From Neelides folsomi (taxonomy: Eukaryota > Arthropoda > Collembola > Neelipleona > Neelidae), in contig JAQGBZ010000446.1 of assembly GCA_034687125.1 (NCBI GenBank), positions 1 to 47,067 of the forward strand: a DNA stretch of 47,067 bases, given 5' to 3'. The notes under the pieces were generated by a model. The model was not told the DNA's origin. It saw nothing but the letters and a program-made list of their open reading frames with translations, and ran no database searches. This document shows, in pieces, positions 44,988 through 47,067 of the stretch (the stretch's first letter is position 1; every line of letters begins with the position of its first letter). Made by a program: the position numbers and the translations under genes.

Positions 44988-45479
44988 TTAATAAAAGTCC
45001 CAATAATAGCTGCGACAAGGCAAGTAATAAGCATTCCAATGATAATAATGAAAGTGACGCCTTAAACAAGAAAGTTGCAGTCGGTTTTGGTAAAGTGAGT
45101 TGTCAGCTTCGAAGAAAGTGAGTGTAATGCACGTGGGACATGAGAGGATTCTGACAGCTCCGTAGATGAAGAAAATTAGAAATGAAATCACAAAGCCAAG
45201 ACGAAAAATTTTAAAGTCGGCTACTTCATGAAAACTTCTATTTCCATTGTTTTCTGTTGGGATATGATTTTGTTGTGTTTGCCGTCTCGTAGCTTGGTGT
45301 TCAGCTTCTTGTTCGTTTTTATTATGAATTTCCACACAGGCGAAGAATCCAAAGATTCCCATCAAAGTGTAGAGAGTCGGGAGATACGAACCCCATGGGT
45401 AACTGAAGCAACATCCAAATATGAAAGAACAAATTGATAAAAATGCACCGCTAATTGTTCCATCCGAATCAAAATCCAT
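44988..45479 (-). CDS. Four-pass membrane protein paralogue 2, apparently frameshifted in its last quarter
   Basis: The open frame has 163 residues. It starts MDFDSDGTISG and resembles paralogue 1 in the first two segments (SFIFGCCFSYPWG compared with EFLFGCFCSYGDS; GIFGFFA compared with GLFGFFA), in the third segment and in ILSCPTCI compared with ILSCPSCI, with a later Cys at matching spacing. After residue 139 the frame gives a His/Tyr-rich end without a membrane segment. The +1 frame from about 45061 gives VTFIIIIGMLITCLVAAIIG, matching the missing fourth segment. A one-base shift near 45060-45063 therefore separates the two parts. That frame then stays open for about 65 codons, into the start of paralogue 1. 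This is either an assembly error, a decayed gene, or, less likely, a real shift. Confidence 0.6.
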   Translation of the reverse strand: MDFDSDGTISGAFLSICSFIFGCCFSYPWGSYLPTLYTLMGIFGFFACVEIHNKNEQEAEHQATRRQTQQNHIPTENNGNRSFHEVADFKIFRLGFVISFLIFFIYGAVRILSCPTCITLTFFEADNSLYQNRLQLSCLRRHFHYYHWNAYYLPCRSYYWDFY

Positions 45480-47067
45480 TTTAATTAAACTTAATTTTGA
45501 AAAAACATCATTCGCATTGAAATACTGTTTCTTTAATTACGTACACCAAATTACAAGCATCTTATATATGGTAACTTGAGAATTTGATCTTGGATTTCTT
45601 TAAGTTCATAGTTCATCCCTACATTAAAGCATTAAAAGACCCGCAATATAAAAATATATAAAAATCTTTAAGTTCTTTATGCAGATTAGAGGTGGATTAA
45701 TCAAATAATCCACATTTTTAAGTTAGGGGAAAGTTAGTCCTCAAAAATGCCATTCTTCACATTTGAGTTGAATTGGAGCGAGAGACGAATTTGATTGACT
45801 TCAAACTCCTTTCGTCTCCCTTTCTCAAGGGCAAAAGGGGAATTTTCGTTGAAAATGTCTTTGACTGCTCTTCCATCATCAAATTTCCGAGTTTAATGGG
45901 GGGACTTGACAGGGAATGTAATTCACCTTCAATTGCCTCTAGGGGACTTTTTATTACATTTTTAACCCTTCGGATATCCTATCTCAAATATAACTTTTCA
46001 ATATTCAACTAAAATATAAAAATATATATCTGTATAAATAATTTAAGTATAAAGCTGCTACATACAACTAAATATAAGGTAAATACTTGTAAATATACTC
46101 ATATCTTTAAATCGCATATGAGGATATGTGGAAAGCCCTTTAGGAAAAGTAATGTAAGATATACAGATATAAGTAGATCTAACGATATGGAAGATTTGTA
46201 AAAACCGCCCTAACCTTTCTTTTTTCTTCTTTCGCTTTTGTGGTTAAATGAGGTTATTAAGAGCCTTGTAGACTTGCAGTTCAATTCTTCAAGAGATTGA
46301 AGGGCGCCTGGGGATAAATGGGGTTTTGAGCTCCGCAGATGAGTGAATATAATGGAGGGGAAATGGGGCTCGAGAAAAATACACTTTTCAGATCCGCTGA
46401 CAGCCATCGATTCATCTTTAATAGACCCCAATCACCACAGACCAAAGTTTTATGAAGAATTAATCAACATTTTGATTTCCCTCTTTCCCGTGAAATCTTC
46501 ATGGAATGATTTGATTTTATCCTATTAAAAGGCTGTGGACATATTTATTTCAATGCTATTTTTAGATTTAATTAAATTGTTGAATATGAAATAATAAATA
46601 CTTTCAGCAATTATCTGTATTTAACCATGAATGAAATTAAATTCCGAATAGATATGAGGGACGGATTAATATTGGATTATATTTTAGTTTCAAATTAACA
46701 ACTAATTAGTCTTCCTAATTAGTCTTCCTAATTAATCTATTTATTATTCAATCTAAATAAGATGAAAATATCTACCTATATTCAATTTAAATTTATGCTT
46801 GTCAATCTTGTCAATTTACGTAATGGTTATTCCATTTGACATTTGTATGACATTTGTAGTTATACTTTGATCTTTAACATTCATGAAAATTTTAATAAAC
46901 CCAACAAGATCAAATGAGAATTTATTTGGTCAGACATTCACGAGATTTATTTTTATTATATTGGTCCAAACTATGTTCCAATTCCAATCGATGTACTACT
47001 CGTGAGCACGGGAGTTGTCAAAATCCCTTTTACGACTACCTTGCATTCTTTTCTCAAATTATTCAGT
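45480..47067. other. Terminal non-coding region
   Basis: About 1.6 kb upstream of paralogue 2, ending the window. The part next to 45480 should include its promoter. Otherwise only short chance frames and a 13 bp tandem repeat at 46702-46737 were seen. Confidence 0.5.
46702..46737. repeat. 13 bp tandem repeat, 2.8 copies
   Basis: The unit CTAATTAGTCTTC occurs twice exactly, followed by a partial third copy, CTAATTAATC. Confidence 0.8.

Noticed and set aside
44988..45150. A 79 nt intron (GTCCCA...TTTAAG) explaining the break in paralogue 2.
   Set aside because: It would keep phase but would delete the CPTC loop that is conserved with paralogue 1, and the donor is weak. Kept only as an alternative to test.
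1..47067. CRISPR arrays, operons or bacterial genes.
   Set aside because: No regularly spaced repeats. All genes are intron-bearing or eukaryotic in type.

Overview
The window is nuclear DNA from an animal, most likely an arthropod. Genes are split by GT-AG introns, non-coding DNA is very AT-rich, AATAAA signals follow several genes, a eukaryotic tRNA-Ile is present, and the largest gene is a neuropeptide receptor of the CAPA/pyrokinin/neuromedin-U class. Compact genes with 50-140 bp introns next to one 26 kb gene would suit a springtail or another small arthropod, but I cannot place the species from sequence alone. All exon models were built by hand from open frames, splice sites and phase agreement. 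There is no transcript evidence.

Layout. 0.3-3.1 kb (+): the 3' part of an adhesion GPCR (GAIN end, GPS cleavage site, seven membrane segments, tail), ten exons visible. 3.6 kb (+): tRNA-Ile(AAU). 4.0-4.8 kb (-): a secreted, cysteine-rich, EB-like protein with a GPI-type C-terminus. 5.4-7.0 kb (-): a complete seven-exon CRAL-TRIO (Sec14-like) lipid-binding protein with a signal peptide. 7.2-7.7 kb: two weak orphan exons. 9.1-11.0 kb: two DNA transposon derivatives with clear terminal inverted repeats. 11.4-37.6 kb (-): one six-exon, 582-residue class A GPCR whose introns (1.2 to 13.4 kb) hold a perfect 38 bp foldback, a TIR-bounded element built from seven CCCGCGTTCTATT-type boxes, and patches of higher GC. 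One of its introns starts with GC. 37.6-41.1 kb: its upstream region with a possible TATA promoter. 41.1-45.5 kb: a convergent cluster of four small membrane proteins that I do not recognise. Two are single-pass on + with a Cys-x3-Cys just before the membrane segment. Two are tandem four-pass paralogues on -, one with an apparent frameshift. 45.5-47.1 kb: no gene seen.

Function. The two GPCRs point to signalling (one adhesion type, one peptide hormone type), and the CRAL-TRIO and EB-like proteins look extracellular. Nothing shows that neighbouring genes form a pathway. The 41-45 kb cluster is the part most likely to be lineage-specific and undescribed.
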